From Bryobacterales bacterium (GTDB lineage Bacteria > Acidobacteriota > Terriglobia > Bryobacterales > Bryobacteraceae), in the NCBI GenBank assembly GCA_003164035.1, contig PLRS01000141.1:24436-88435 (forward strand): a stretch of 64,000 bases of DNA. Reading direction: 5' to 3'. This document shows positions 17,242 to 26,094 of the stretch, piece after piece; position 1 is the stretch's first letter; each line of letters starts with the position of its first letter. Under the pieces are notes generated by a model, which was given only the letters and a program-made list of their open reading frames with translations, did no database searches and was not told the origin of the DNA. Made by a program: the position numbers and the translations under genes.

Positions 17242-18561
17242 CTACTTGGTTAGCTCCGGTTCTACCTCGCCCCAGTTCACGATGAAAGTGGGAGTGAGGA
17301 CGCGGAGGTACAACTCGCGGTTCTTGGAGACGCTGCTGAGCATGTGCGCGTTGTTGCTGAAGTCGCCGGCGTTCGTTACTAATCTTACCGGCACCGCGCG
17401 TTCCTGAGCCTCGGGGCGGTAGAGATTGTAAAGCAGTTCCTTTCCCGTGGGCACAAGCGAGAGGTCGACCAGCACCAGCAGATTGTCAGTCCCCGAGAAG
17501 GGGTCGCCGCTATTGGCGTACGACCTCTTGACTTTTGCCCTCCAAGTGCCGCCGGTTGCCTCCACATGCGAGAGAGAGATAGAGCTCAAGCACAGACCCC
17601 GTCCGGAGGGACCGCTTCCGAGCTCCTGGTGCACGTGCAGCATCTCGCGGGTTCCCAGATCGTCCCCCGCGGCGAGGTCGGGCACCTGGTGCGCTTCGAA
17701 TCCCTGTACCTTCTTAACGCTTGGGTCTGGCGCAAACGGGTCGGTCACTTTCGGGAGGGTCCTGCCATTCTGAGTCGCAAACCTGCCTTTCAGGTAGCCG
17801 GCATTGGTGCCCAGCAGGCCCTTCAGCACGTCCTTGGCCTTCCACATGGTGGCGTAGCGGCGGGTAAAGATGTCGTCGTCGTCTTTCACATATTGGGAGG
17901 TGCCGCCGACTTCAGCCTGCGACTTCTTTTCATAGAGGTCGCGAACTCCGTCGGCGACCTTTACGTAGGAGTCGTCGATGCCGGTGTGTATGGTGAGCAG
18001 GGGTATGTTGAACTGTACCTTTCCCACAACCTGGCCCTTTCCGGGAGGCTTGTTTTTCAGGCCCAGCACCGTGTCGGTATCCCAGCCCGCGACCCAGCAG
18101 CTCTCTACCGTGGTCTTCTTCTCATCCTTTTTTTGGACCGCCGCCGCGGCCACGGGCGCACCGTTTAAGAAGGTCACCTGCACCGGCATGTTACCAACAG
18201 CCATTTTCAATTTCGCGAACGCGTCCTTGACGCCTTTCGACCCCATGACCGCGGGCGCCGACATGCCGATCTTGCGAAGCTGCTCGATGTACCCCTTGCC
18301 GTTAGAGAACTCGTTCTTTCCAAACAGGTAGTCGCGAAAATTGTCGTCGTCCGCGCGATCGTTCTTCTGTTTTTCCAGGTCGGCTTTTGCCGCGCGCTGG
18401 GCCTGCTTCACAGCCTTGATGGCGGTCTTGACGGCGGTGGCGAAGGTGTCGATTGCGTCTTTGAACTTGCCGACGTATAGCTTCTCCGTTGCGTCAAGAT
18501 CGTCGAATTTACGAATGGTAAAGCCTAATGCCAGATTTTTTTGGCCCGGATCGCCGATCAT
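17242..18561 (-). CDS. Protein of unknown function with N-terminal coiled coil
   Basis: A 439-residue, apparently cytoplasmic protein. The start at 18561 (MIGDPGQKNLALG) has GGAGG 8 bases upstream. Residues about 20-75 are Lys/Ala-rich with heptad character (TAVKTAIKAVKQAQRAAKAD), probably a coiled coil. The rest alternates charged loops and strands (VVGKVQFNIPLLTIHTGIDD; DNLLVLVDLSLVPTG) with no family signature. No signal peptide or membrane segment is visible. It stands alone: the winged-helix gene converges on it and repeats lie upstream. Codon use is slightly less GC-biased, with more AAG/AAC, than in the housekeeping genes here, which may indicate transfer. Function cannot be assigned. 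Confidence 0.6.
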   Translation of the reverse strand: MIGDPGQKNLALGFTIRKFDDLDATEKLYVGKFKDAIDTFATAVKTAIKAVKQAQRAAKADLEKQKNDRADDDNFRDYLFGKNEFSNGKGYIEQLRKIGMSAPAVMGSKGVKDAFAKLKMAVGNMPVQVTFLNGAPVAAAAVQKKDEKKTTVESCWVAGWDTDTVLGLKNKPPGKGQVVGKVQFNIPLLTIHTGIDDSYVKVADGVRDLYEKKSQAEVGGTSQYVKDDDDIFTRRYATMWKAKDVLKGLLGTNAGYLKGRFATQNGRTLPKVTDPFAPDPSVKKVQGFEAHQVPDLAAGDDLGTREMLHVHQELGSGPSGRGLCLSSISLSHVEATGGTWRAKVKRSYANSGDPFSGTDNLLVLVDLSLVPTGKELLYNLYRPEAQERAVPVRLVTNAGDFSNNAHMLSSVSKNRELYLRVLTPTFIVNWGEVEPELTK

Positions 18562-18694
18562 TTCCGTCACCTCCTGACTAAGTAGAGGAGTATATCGCAA
18601 TCGTGCCGCCATGGAGTAGTGCCGGAAATGTGACTTAACACACTAACTGTGGATTAAGTCGCAACCTAGAAGTCACTTAGGAGAAACCAGTGCG

Positions 18695-18719
18695 AAAAAC
18701 CGGTGACACAAAAACCGGA
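18695..18719 (+). repeat. Dispersed AAAAACCGGTGACA repeat (two partial units)
   Basis: AAAAACCGGTGACA is followed immediately by CAAAAACCGG. The same unit forms a ten-copy array at the right end of the window. Confidence 0.6.
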
Positions 18720-18801
18720 GGGGCGAAGGACGGCGCGTTCTGAAGCGGCAGTGACGCCTTCGAGACTTCCATAAATACGGGAAGCGGGTAAACACGGGCA
18801 A

Positions 18802-18964
18802 GGGTGCTTAACCGATCTGGGGATTTGACGGTTCAGGCGCGGAAACCGCTCCCTCGTGGTCGCGGCTCGGTTACGAGTGCCGCGTGTTTTCAGTCACTTG
18901 CCGAACCGCAACCGCGAGGGAGCGGTTTCCCGGAACGGATTTCTTCCAGATCGGTTAAGCACCC
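18802..18964. repeat. Interspersed palindromic repeat, paired copies forming a 163-bp inverted element
   Basis: The outer 19 bp at 18802-18820 (GGGTGCTTAACCGATCTGG) are repeated perfectly in inverse at 18946-18964. Inside, GGAAACCGCTCCCTCG at 18841 is mirrored by CGAGGGAGCGGTTTCC ending at 18930. The two half-units face each other and could fold into one long hairpin. Related half-units occur at 26916, 27041, 36894, 40937, 41061 and 54030. Confidence 0.85.
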
Positions 18965-19016
18965 CACGGGCAAGATACATTCCTGCAGCGGAACCTGTCT
19001 ATGTGATGATATGTGA

Positions 19017-20153
19017 ATGGTGAGATTTCCGCGAGCAGCGGGTCTCAGGGCCCCCTTGTTTCTGCTTTTTTGTGTGTTCGGCCCGGCTGCGAATGCGCAG
19101 TTTAAGGAAATCGGGCCGCCTCCATTTTCGCCCGCCGTGGCGCACCAGCGGATCCGGACACTGCTGGATAATGTCGAGCCCGCCAACCGCCAGCAGACCA
19201 TCGATACATTAAACGGTCTGACGCCCTGGTTCAGAAATATCCTCGACGAGGAGCTGATTGCCGGTTGGCAGAGAGACGGCCGGGAGCGGCTGACGCTGGT
19301 GATGGAGCCATTGGCCGATGCGCGCGTCGCCGCCGAGGTCGTCGAGTTTTCCTGGCGGAAGCGGACGGATGCCACCCTCAATCCGGCTTACGCACCCATG
19401 TTGGGACACCTGATGGCCCGCTATCCGGAGAGCGGCAAGACGTTTCTCGCCGATCTGCTTGGGCCTGTGCCGCCGCAGCTTTCTCCACGGGAGGAGGAGG
19501 CCGTTTGCAGAATCCTGATCGACATGCCCGACCTGGGAACCTGGAACCAAAGCGCGCTCCGGATTCTGCCCCGTTATCGTGCCACAGCCGAGGGCCTGCT
19601 CATCGAGGACAGGCTGGGGGACGATCAGGAGAAGAGGTATCGGGCGCAGATGTGGCTGGCCCAACTCCGCGGAGAAACGCCGGGCGCCATTAGCCAGCCG
19701 TCCATGGCGCGGCGAAAGGCCGCTGTCTCGCCGCTGCCCGATGGGAGTGCGGGTCCCTCCGTTGATTCGCCACCGGCCGCGGAGCCGTCGCCCACCGCGC
19801 GGGACCGCAGGCCCGAGCCCACAGCCGGCAACCAGCCGGCTCAGCCGCCCCCGTCGCTCGCTGGGAACCCTGCGCCTGCGCCGCCGCCGCGCGCCGCTCC
19901 CGTTCCGGCTGCCCCGCGGCCATACAATGGGGTCATGTCCGGGACCCTGGAATGCACCGGCGGCCCCGTACCGCAAAATGCGGAATACGTTTTCCGCAAT
20001 CTGCCGCTTCTGAAAATCGAGCTCGATTACGACAGGAAAGTCTGGGAGGCGCGACTGGCGCCAGGCGAAAACCAGACCCAGAGGTTGATTCTCAAAAACA
20101 AAAGCTCAGGCCCGCAGAAACGGTGCGTGGTGCATTGGAGTGTCGTTCCGTAG
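19017..20153 (+). CDS. Exported protein with Pro-rich linker, unknown function
   Basis: A 378-residue protein with a signal peptide at residues 1-27 (LFLLFCVFGPAANA). Residues about 28-220 form a mostly helical domain (RIRTLLDNVEPANRQQTIDT; LVMEPLADARVAAEVVEFSW). A Pro/Ala-rich linker covers about 230-305, and a small C-terminal beta domain follows (SGTLECTGGPVPQNAEYVFR ... KRCVVHWSVVP) with two Cys that may form a disulphide. I recognise no family. It is the first gene of a compact three-gene unit (14 bp to the next gene) encoding exported proteins. It may act in the cell envelope. Confidence 0.65.
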   Translation: MVRFPRAAGLRAPLFLLFCVFGPAANAQFKEIGPPPFSPAVAHQRIRTLLDNVEPANRQQTIDTLNGLTPWFRNILDEELIAGWQRDGRERLTLVMEPLADARVAAEVVEFSWRKRTDATLNPAYAPMLGHLMARYPESGKTFLADLLGPVPPQLSPREEEAVCRILIDMPDLGTWNQSALRILPRYRATAEGLLIEDRLGDDQEKRYRAQMWLAQLRGETPGAISQPSMARRKAAVSPLPDGSAGPSVDSPPAAEPSPTARDRRPEPTAGNQPAQPPPSLAGNPAPAPPPRAAPVPAAPRPYNGVMSGTLECTGGPVPQNAEYVFRNLPLLKIELDYDRKVWEARLAPGENQTQRLILKNKSSGPQKRCVVHWSVVP

Positions 20154-20167
20154 TCGCCGAGGACGCT

Positions 20168-21034
20168 ATGAAAACAACTCTGCTTGTTCTGTCGTGGCAG
20201 TTGGGCATGCTGGCAGGCGTCAACGCATTTGCCGACGTCGTCACGCTAAAGGACGGCCGGCAGGTTTCCGGGTCGATTGAATCCGGCAACACCCAGGAGG
20301 TTCGCATCCAAACAGAGGGCCGCACCGAAGTCGTACCGGTCGATCGGATTCAATCCATCCGGTTCGGTGTCGAGGAGGCGGCGCCACCCCCGCCTCCGAC
20401 CAGGACTTCGGCGCCTGCTCCGGCTTCGGCGCCTGCTCCTGCCGCGGCACCCACTGCTCAACCGGCTCTGCGACAGTCTCCGCAACCGGCTCCATCCGCG
20501 CCGGCGGAGTCGCACGGTATTAACCTGCCGATCGGCACGGAGATCGCGGTGCGCACCATCGAGCGCATCGATTCGAAGAAGGCGGATCTTTCTCGCGAAT
20601 ACGCCGGCAGCCTGGACGACCCCATTGTCGTGGACGGCGTGGAAGTGGTTCCGGCGAACGCGAACGCGGTGCTGAAGGTGATCGAAGTGCAACGTCCGGG
20701 ACTGACGCATCGCGCGTCTCTCGCTACAGTGCTGGTTGCCGTGACCATTCACGGACAGAGGGTCAGGGTGGAAACCGGCAAGGTCGATTCCACGGCCGGA
20801 TCGCAGGCGAAGCGCACGCTGACCGGCACGGCGGCGGGCGCGGGCACCGGAGCGGCGATTGGAGCCGCGGCCGGCGGCGGAGCGGGCGCCGCAATCGGAG
20901 CCGGAGTCGGCGCCGCGGCGGGAACCGTTGCCGGGAAGCTTGCCGGCAAGGGAGTGGAAATCGCTCCCGAGACGCGCTTCACCTATAAGCTGACGCAGCC
21001 GGCTGTAATCGCTCCCAAGGAGGCGGCCAGATGA
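20168..21034 (+). CDS. Exported protein with SHD1-like strand domain and glycine-zipper segment
   Basis: A 288-residue protein with a signal peptide at residues 1-22. A short N-terminal beta domain (DVVTLKDGRQVSGSIESG ... PVDRIQSIRFG) resembles domains found in periplasmic proteins of this group. A Pro/Ala linker at about residues 72-115 leads to a beta domain (IGTEIAVRTIERIDSKKADL; IVVDGVEVVPANANAVLKVI). Near residues 220-255 is a glycine-zipper stretch (repeated GAAxGAG), which usually inserts into or oligomerises at membranes. The start at ATG 20168 follows the previous stop by 14 bp. It overlaps the next gene by 4 bp (ATGA). The N-terminal domain is paralogous to that of the next gene. 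Confidence 0.7.
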   Translation: MKTTLLVLSWQLGMLAGVNAFADVVTLKDGRQVSGSIESGNTQEVRIQTEGRTEVVPVDRIQSIRFGVEEAAPPPPPTRTSAPAPASAPAPAAAPTAQPALRQSPQPAPSAPAESHGINLPIGTEIAVRTIERIDSKKADLSREYAGSLDDPIVVDGVEVVPANANAVLKVIEVQRPGLTHRASLATVLVAVTIHGQRVRVETGKVDSTAGSQAKRTLTGTAAGAGTGAAIGAAAGGGAGAAIGAGVGAAAGTVAGKLAGKGVEIAPETRFTYKLTQPAVIAPKEAAR

Positions 21035-21759
21035 GGGTGCGAACAACCGTCCTGCTCTTGGTGCTCGGGTTTTCCGCCCACGCCGACACGCTGATCCTCC
21101 GCAACGGTACGCGGGTCACGGGGCGATGGTGGGCGACAGATGCGAACGTAGTCAATTTTCTGGTGAACGATCGCCTGGTGGGGTATTCCCGGTCGGAGGT
21201 AACAGAGGTGGTATTCGGCTCCGAACCGGCAGCCCTGCCAGCCCCGATGCCCGCAACCGCAGCTCCGGCAGCCGCGCCCCCGCCGGCCGCCTCCACCCGG
21301 CCCGCCGGGCCGATCGTTACCAAGCCGGACCAGATCGGGGCAATCTACTTCCAGGAGGATTCCGGCAACCTGCTGCTGCTAGAGCGAACCGTGGGCGTTC
21401 CGCACCGGGTGTCCCGGCCCTTGAAAGACGGCGCCTTCCAATACTGGGATATCGAGGGCCCGCGCTCTCCGTTTCGTTTGAAGAGCGGCTCGAAGCTGCT
21501 CTTCGTCGTGGAGATGCCTTACGGAATCGCCTCCGATTCGTTCAGCTTGTACCCACTGGAGACGAAGGGATCGGCCCGGCGGACAAAAGCCGGCCCTGGA
21601 AACAGCCTGGCAATGACGATCCCGCTCAGCGTCAGGAAGGTTACGGGAAACATCTACATTCTGGCGCCGTCGGAGCAACTGGCGCCGGGTGAATACTCGT
21701 TCAGCCCCGCGAAGTCGAACGATGCCTATTGTTTCGGCATCGATCCGGGCGAGCGGTAG
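21031..21759 (+). CDS. Exported protein paralogous at its N-terminus to the preceding gene product
   Basis: A 242-residue protein with a signal peptide at residues 1-18 (VLLLVLGFSAHA). The following 45 residues (DTLILRNGTRVTGRWWA ... YSRSEVTEVVFGSE) repeat the domain seen at the N-terminus of the previous protein (DVVTLKDGRQVSG ... RIQSIRFG). After a Pro/Ala linker comes a beta-rich domain (GAIYFQEDSGNLLLLER ... GNIYILAPSEQLAPGEYSF). No enzyme motif is visible. Its 4-bp overlap with the upstream gene indicates co-translation, so the three exported proteins probably act together. Confidence 0.68.
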   Translation: MRVRTTVLLLVLGFSAHADTLILRNGTRVTGRWWATDANVVNFLVNDRLVGYSRSEVTEVVFGSEPAALPAPMPATAAPAAAPPPAASTRPAGPIVTKPDQIGAIYFQEDSGNLLLLERTVGVPHRVSRPLKDGAFQYWDIEGPRSPFRLKSGSKLLFVVEMPYGIASDSFSLYPLETKGSARRTKAGPGNSLAMTIPLSVRKVTGNIYILAPSEQLAPGEYSFSPAKSNDAYCFGIDPGER

Positions 21760-21800
21760 CGGGATTCCCGGGGCGGGGATTTCCGGGACGGGGGATTTCC

Positions 21801-22166
21801 GGGACAGTCTGACGCGACGCCGACGTGAATTCGTATTTCGGGGCACACAGCTCCGTCCCTTCACTCGATTTTATGCTATGGCCGCGTTTTCCGTGGCTGT
21901 TGCTTGGCTGGTGGTCGCCGCCAAGAGGCTCGGGTCCGGCCGCTCATCGCTCGCCCGCGCAATTGAGCGCCTCCCCTCGATAATGAAAAAGACCCGTCCG
22001 CGATTGGTTCCGCGCTGCGCGACGCGGTAAGCGAGTCCGGGCTCGACACACCCGGCATTTCGAGGCATTGAGGAAGAAGTGCGTCGCCAGGGCTAAAATC
22101 CCCATTTGGGACACACTGCTCCGTCACGGAAAGCCGATTTTCGCAGGCGTCGCGTCAGACTGTCCC
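21801..22166. mobile_element. MITE-like element with 21-bp perfect terminal inverted repeats
   Basis: GGGACAGTCTGACGCGACGC plus one C at 21801-21821 is exactly mirrored at 22146-22166. Inside are two direct subterminal motifs, GGGGCACACAGCTCCGTCCC at 21840 and GGGACACACTGCTCCGTC at 22108. No transposase frame fits in the 366 bp, so it would be mobilised in trans, perhaps by a REP-associated or IS200-like transposase. Its right end supplies the stop codon of the neighbouring surface-protein gene. Confidence 0.7.
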
Positions 22167-24154
22167 CACTGTCCCCCCGCCGAGGTACGGCGCTCCGGCC
22201 TGCACGACGAGGGGGATGCCGCTAACCTGGTGGTTCAGAGCGCCGGAGGTACCTGCAAGGGTGAGGTAGTACGTGCCGGGCGGAGTGCTTGCCGAGGTCG
22301 TGACGACCATGAACTCAGGCGCCGGGTTCGGCGACGGGTTGAAGCTCGCCGACGCGCCGGCCGGCAACCGGGACGCCGCGAAGCTGATCGGCCCGCTGAA
22401 GCCATCGATTGCCGTGATCCCAATGATGTAGGTTCCGCTGCCGCCAACTGGAATCTGATTGGGGGACTGTGTGATGGCTAGCGAGAAGTTGGGGCCTGTT
22501 GCTAGGGCGAAATTCGCCGTGACGGTCTCGGGCCCGTTGATTGGCGGCAGACTCTGTGGACTCGTCGTGCCGCTCAGCGCTCCGCTGAATCCCAAGAACT
22601 GATAGCCGCTGTTCGCGCTGGCGCTAATCGACGGCGCCAAGCCGGCGGTCAACCACCCGCTACCCGGGCTGATGGTGCCCTCGCCCGCCGGGCTTACCGC
22701 GGTCGTCAGGTAATACTGGGGCACGTACTCGGCGGTGATGGTGGTGGCGGCCGCGTACACGGTGTGCGAGATTGCGCCGTTATCGGACCAGCCCGAGAAC
22801 AAGTATTGGGTTCCCGCGGGCGTCCCCGACGGGGCGGCGGTCGACGGCGCTGTGATCGTGTGCTGCGACCCGGCCACCCACGAGAAAGCGTAGGGCGAGG
22901 CGTAGTTCGCTCCGTCGATGGTCAGCGTGATTCCGGTGGGCGCGGTTTCGAATGTCTCGGTAACGTAACTGCTGCCCGCCGCCGCGAAATATCCGGAAAT
23001 ATCCAGCAGCAGTTGGGTGGAATTGGATGCGTAGGCGTCGACTTGGCCGCCGGTGTCCGGCACGACGGCCATATTGTTGGTGATGGCGCCATCCAAGGCG
23101 TCCAGCACTGTGGCGAGGGCCGGCTGCGGCTGCCCGTACTGCCAGAGCTGCAGGTAACCCAGCGACGTCGGCGGCACCACGGTGGCATTCAGCACGTTGC
23201 CCTGGGTCCCGGTGGGCACGCCGCATGAGCTCGCCGCCACATCCGCCGGCAGGGTTCCGGTGAATGCTCCAGCGCCCTCGCGCGTATCCAGCACCCGGCA
23301 GGGCGTAAGCGTGTAGAGCAGGCTGCCCCCGGCTCCGGCGGGGCGAAATAGCCCTCGATATCGATCGTCAGGTCCGTATTGTCGGCGACGTACACATCGA
23401 TGCTGCCGCCGGTCCTGGCCGGCACGATGGCCGCATTGGCCACCACTGTGGCGGTCAGGTCGTTCAGCGTCGAGACAAGCGGCTGGTTCTCTCCGGTTGG
23501 CCACGTAATGAGATAGCCCACGATGTTGGGCGGAATGACGGTGAAGTTCAGCAGGTAGGCCTGCGCGGCTGAGGGCACGTTGCACGAACTCTGCTGGATC
23601 GGGAAGGCGCGGCCGGCGGCGCCGCCGACCAGCGACGGGCCGCCGAGGGGCCCGGTGGCGTTGCGCGTATCGGCAATGCGGCAGGGCGCCAGGGGGTAGA
23701 ACTCCAGCCCGCCGCTGGGCGCAAAGTATCCGTTTATATCCAGTACCAGGTCCGTCTCGCCGGCGGCGTAGAAACTTACCGCGCCCCCGGTCCCGGCGGG
23801 CACGATCGCGGCGTCGGCTTTGATGCGCCCGTCAATCGAGTTCAGCAGGGAGACTAACGGCTGCGACTCTCCGGTGGGCCAGACCGTCAGGTAGAAGAGG
23901 GAACCATCGGGAACAACGGTGACGTTCAAGGAGTAGGCCGACGCGGTGGAAGGAATGCCACAGGCGCTATTCGGAATGACGAAGCTTCTGGTTGTTCCGG
24001 ACGCCAGGGACGGGCCTCCGAACGGCCCATCGGCCTTGCGCGTGTCGGCAATCCGGCAAGGCGTGACGGGGATGAAAAAGAGACCCTGGCTGAAAAGGGC
24101 CGAGGGTGCGAGGGCAAACGCGAGCAGCTTGAGCACACTCCACGGGAGACGCAC
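22155..24154 (-). pseudogene. Secreted surface protein with three PCRxxDTR repeats, frameshifted
   Basis: Two frames join into one protein of about 665 residues. The start is GTG 24154 with GGAGG 5 bases upstream; a signal peptide follows (LKLLAFALAPSALFSQ). Three repeats of about 120 residues each begin FxPxxPCRxxDTR and end DIxGYFAP. Then come an InlB-type bacterial repeat (YYLTTAVSPAGEGTISPGSG) and a cadherin/Ig-like C-terminus. Between repeats 2 and 3 (23336-23346, a C/G run) one base is missing: upstream, GYFAPPEPGAACSTRL runs out of frame, whereas the correct continuation GAGGSLLYTLTPCRVLDTR is in another frame. The 3' end runs into the MITE terminal repeat, and the last residues (TVGTV) and the stop come from it or its flank. 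It may be a sequencing error or a decayed gene. Confidence 0.75.
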
Positions 24155-24243
24155 CGATTCCTCCAATATTCCGCCATTTGTCTCCGCATGTAAGATGCGC
24201 ACGCGCAGACGAGCGAAAGCTAGTGTAAGAGCGGGAAGGCAGC

Positions 24244-24294
24244 ACTTACCGCCGGAGTAAGTGGGAATCCTATGAGGACTACTTCACTTAGTCC
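24244..24294. promoter_or_regulatory. Two inverted repeats upstream of the surface-protein gene
   Basis: ACTTAC-N7-GTAAGT at 24244-24262 and GGACTA-N7-TAGTCC at 24276-24294 lie 90-140 bp before the GTG start at 24154. They could be operator half-sites. The remaining bases to 24374 show nothing else. Confidence 0.35.
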
Positions 24295-24374
24295 TGCGTA
24301 CTATTTGGGCCCAGAACGGCGATTTTGCCAAGGTTCATTTTGGGAATTTTTGTTCCGAATATCTGCAAGACGCA

Positions 24375-24632
24375 TCAGCTCAGGCGCCGTTCGAGTTCCT
24401 GTTGGCCGATGCCGTCGATTTCGACGATCTTGGTGCGGGCGGATTCGCCTCTGACGATGCGGACGGCGGTGCGCGGGACGCCGGCCAGCTCGGCCAGCAG
24501 GCGGATGCATTCCTGGTTGGCTTTGCCATCCACGGGAGGGGCGGCGACGCGAAGCTTCCAGGCATCGCCGAGGCGTCCGGCGGGCTCGGAGCGGCTGGCG
24601 CGGGGCTGCACTTTCACCGTGATGCGCGCCAT
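24375..24632 (-). CDS. DUF167 / YggU family protein
   Basis: An 85-residue protein: MARITVKVQPRASRSEPAG, then AWKLRVAAPPVDGKANQECI and AVRIVRGESARTKIVEIDG. The KVxPxAs start, the VxAPPVDGKAN block and the GxxSRxKxV-like block (here GESARTKIVEI) define the DUF167/YggU family of small conserved proteins of unknown function. Length is normal. The ATG at 24632 overlaps the end of the ABC transporter ATPase gene by about 19 bp, so the two are translationally linked on the minus strand. The biological role is not known. Confidence 0.9.
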   Translation of the reverse strand: MARITVKVQPRASRSEPAGRLGDAWKLRVAAPPVDGKANQECIRLLAELAGVPRTAVRIVRGESARTKIVEIDGIGQQELERRLS

Positions 24633-25807
24633 TCGATTCTGGCTCTCAAGTTGGCCACCCCGGCGGCGACGCGCGTATCCACCACGTCGAAGGCGATGGC
24701 ATCGTCCACCCAATCGTGGCTCGATCCGTCGTCGTTCTGGGTAGCGGCGGTCAGGGTGTAGGACTGCGGGGTGAGCCAGCACTCCAGATGAAAATCCACT
24801 TCCAGTTCGTCGCCGGCCGCGAAATTGCCCAGCGGCGTCTGCTCGATACGGGTATTGGTGCCGTAAACGTCCATGCCGATGCGGGTGCGGACGAGAATTC
24901 CCACCATGGGGTCCTCGACCGGCCGGTGGAAGCGCGCCCGCACGCGGACCGCGACCGGCTCACCGCTGGCCACCGAGGCCACCTCCTGGCCGGCGGCGTT
25001 CAGGATGGCCACGCTGAGGATTTCGCTGGTGCCGTCGCCGTGGCGGAAACTGCCGCCGCGGCCGCGCTTCTCCCGTTCCGGCGCTTGTTTTTCGAGCACC
25101 ACGCCGATGTAGCGATTGATGACGTCGCGCGGCGAGCCTTCGGCGGCGATGCGGCCGCCCAGCAGCAGAATGGCGCGGTCGGAGAGCTGCTTGACCAGAC
25201 CGAGGTCGTGGGAGACGAACAGCACCGTCACTTTGCGGGCGCGCAGTTCCTCAAATTTGCGCACGCAGCGGTTGGCGAAGACCGCGTCCCCCACCGCCAG
25301 AGCTTCATCGACGATCAAGATCTCCGGGTCCACGTGGATGGCGGTGGAAAAGGCCAGGCGCACGTACATGCCGCTGGAATATTCCTTGACGGGGCGCTCG
25401 ATGAATTCCCCGATTTCGGCGAACGCCTCGATGGACGGCATCGCCTTGGCGATTTCGGCGCGGCTGAGGCCCATGATCTCGCCGTTCAGGTAGACGTTTT
25501 CGCGGCCGCTGAACTCGGGGTTGAAACCGGCGCCCAGTTCGAGCAGGGCGGCCACCCGCCCGCGCGTGACTACCCGCCCGGAAGTGGGCTGCAGGATGCC
25601 GCTGACGATCTGCAGCAGGGTGCTTTTGCCGCAACCGTTGGGGCCGACCAGCCCCAGGGTTTCGCCCTTTTCGAGCTCGAAGCCGATGTCGCGGAGCGCC
25701 CAGAAATCGGTGTGCAGGGTGCGCGAGCCGGGGACCATTTCGCGCAAACGGTCGGCCGGACGGCGATAGAGACGATACAGCTTGGAGACTTTCTGGACCA
25801 GGACCAA
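24614..25807 (-). CDS. ABC transporter ATP-binding protein, Wzt-like polysaccharide exporter
   Basis: A 397-residue cytoplasmic ATPase. Walker A GPNGCGKST is at residues 55-63, signature YSSGM at 143-147 and Walker B ILIVDEAL at 163-170, followed by the H-loop (VLFVSHDLGL). The C-terminal 140 residues (ILSVAILNAAGQEVASVASG ... YTLTAATQNDDGSSHDW) form a Wzt-type carbohydrate-binding domain, which recognises the finished O-antigen or teichoic-type glycan before export. The partner permease is not in the window. No ATG lies near the family start. I use TTG 25807, since MVLVQKVSKLYRLY fits the family and TAGAAT lies 5 bases upstream. The frame stays open to 25858. Confidence 0.88.
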   Translation of the reverse strand: MVLVQKVSKLYRLYRRPADRLREMVPGSRTLHTDFWALRDIGFELEKGETLGLVGPNGCGKSTLLQIVSGILQPTSGRVVTRGRVAALLELGAGFNPEFSGRENVYLNGEIMGLSRAEIAKAMPSIEAFAEIGEFIERPVKEYSSGMYVRLAFSTAIHVDPEILIVDEALAVGDAVFANRCVRKFEELRARKVTVLFVSHDLGLVKQLSDRAILLLGGRIAAEGSPRDVINRYIGVVLEKQAPEREKRGRGGSFRHGDGTSEILSVAILNAAGQEVASVASGEPVAVRVRARFHRPVEDPMVGILVRTRIGMDVYGTNTRIEQTPLGNFAAGDELEVDFHLECWLTPQSYTLTAATQNDDGSSHDWVDDAIAFDVVDTRVAAGVANLRARIEWRASR

Positions 25808-25857
25808 ATTCGATTCTAGTCGGTTTGAAGGGCGGCCGCCTGGGGGCCGCGCCGCCA

Positions 25858-26094
25858 TTGAAGCCGGAATTCATTCCCGTAATACTCGGATTCGCGACGT
25901 TCCTGGGAACGCTCACGGTGGTTATCATCGGGTTCCTCTATAACAACTCACGCATCACCGACGTTAAAGAACTTTTTCGCGCCGAACTGAAGGCCGTCGA
26001 AGCCTCGATTCTCTCCCAGATGGCGACCTTTCAGATGGACATCATCTCTAAGATCGCCGAACTCGATAACCGCATCAGCCGCCTTGCGCGGTAG
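25858..26094 (+). CDS. Small membrane-anchored coiled-coil protein
   Basis: A protein of about 78 residues. One transmembrane helix (FIPVILGFATFLGTLTVVIIGFL) is followed by a charged helix (RITDVKELFRAELKAVEASI) and the ending MATFQMDIISKIAELDNRIS-RLAR. The last 25 residues are nearly identical to those of the 48539-48823 protein, so the two are paralogues. The start is uncertain: TTG 25858 lines up with the paralogue, while TTG 25825 is also in frame. It is divergent from the Wzt-like gene. It probably forms a membrane-tethered coiled coil; the function is unknown. Confidence 0.6.
   Translation: MKPEFIPVILGFATFLGTLTVVIIGFLYNNSRITDVKELFRAELKAVEASILSQMATFQMDIISKIAELDNRISRLAR

Noticed and set aside
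21887..22030. Short reading frame inside the MITE
   Set aside because: No start with a ribosome-binding site, no recognisable domain, and it is too short for a transposase.
23330..23350. Programmed frameshift in the surface protein
   Set aside because: No slippery heptamer plus downstream pseudoknot could be identified; error or decay is simpler.
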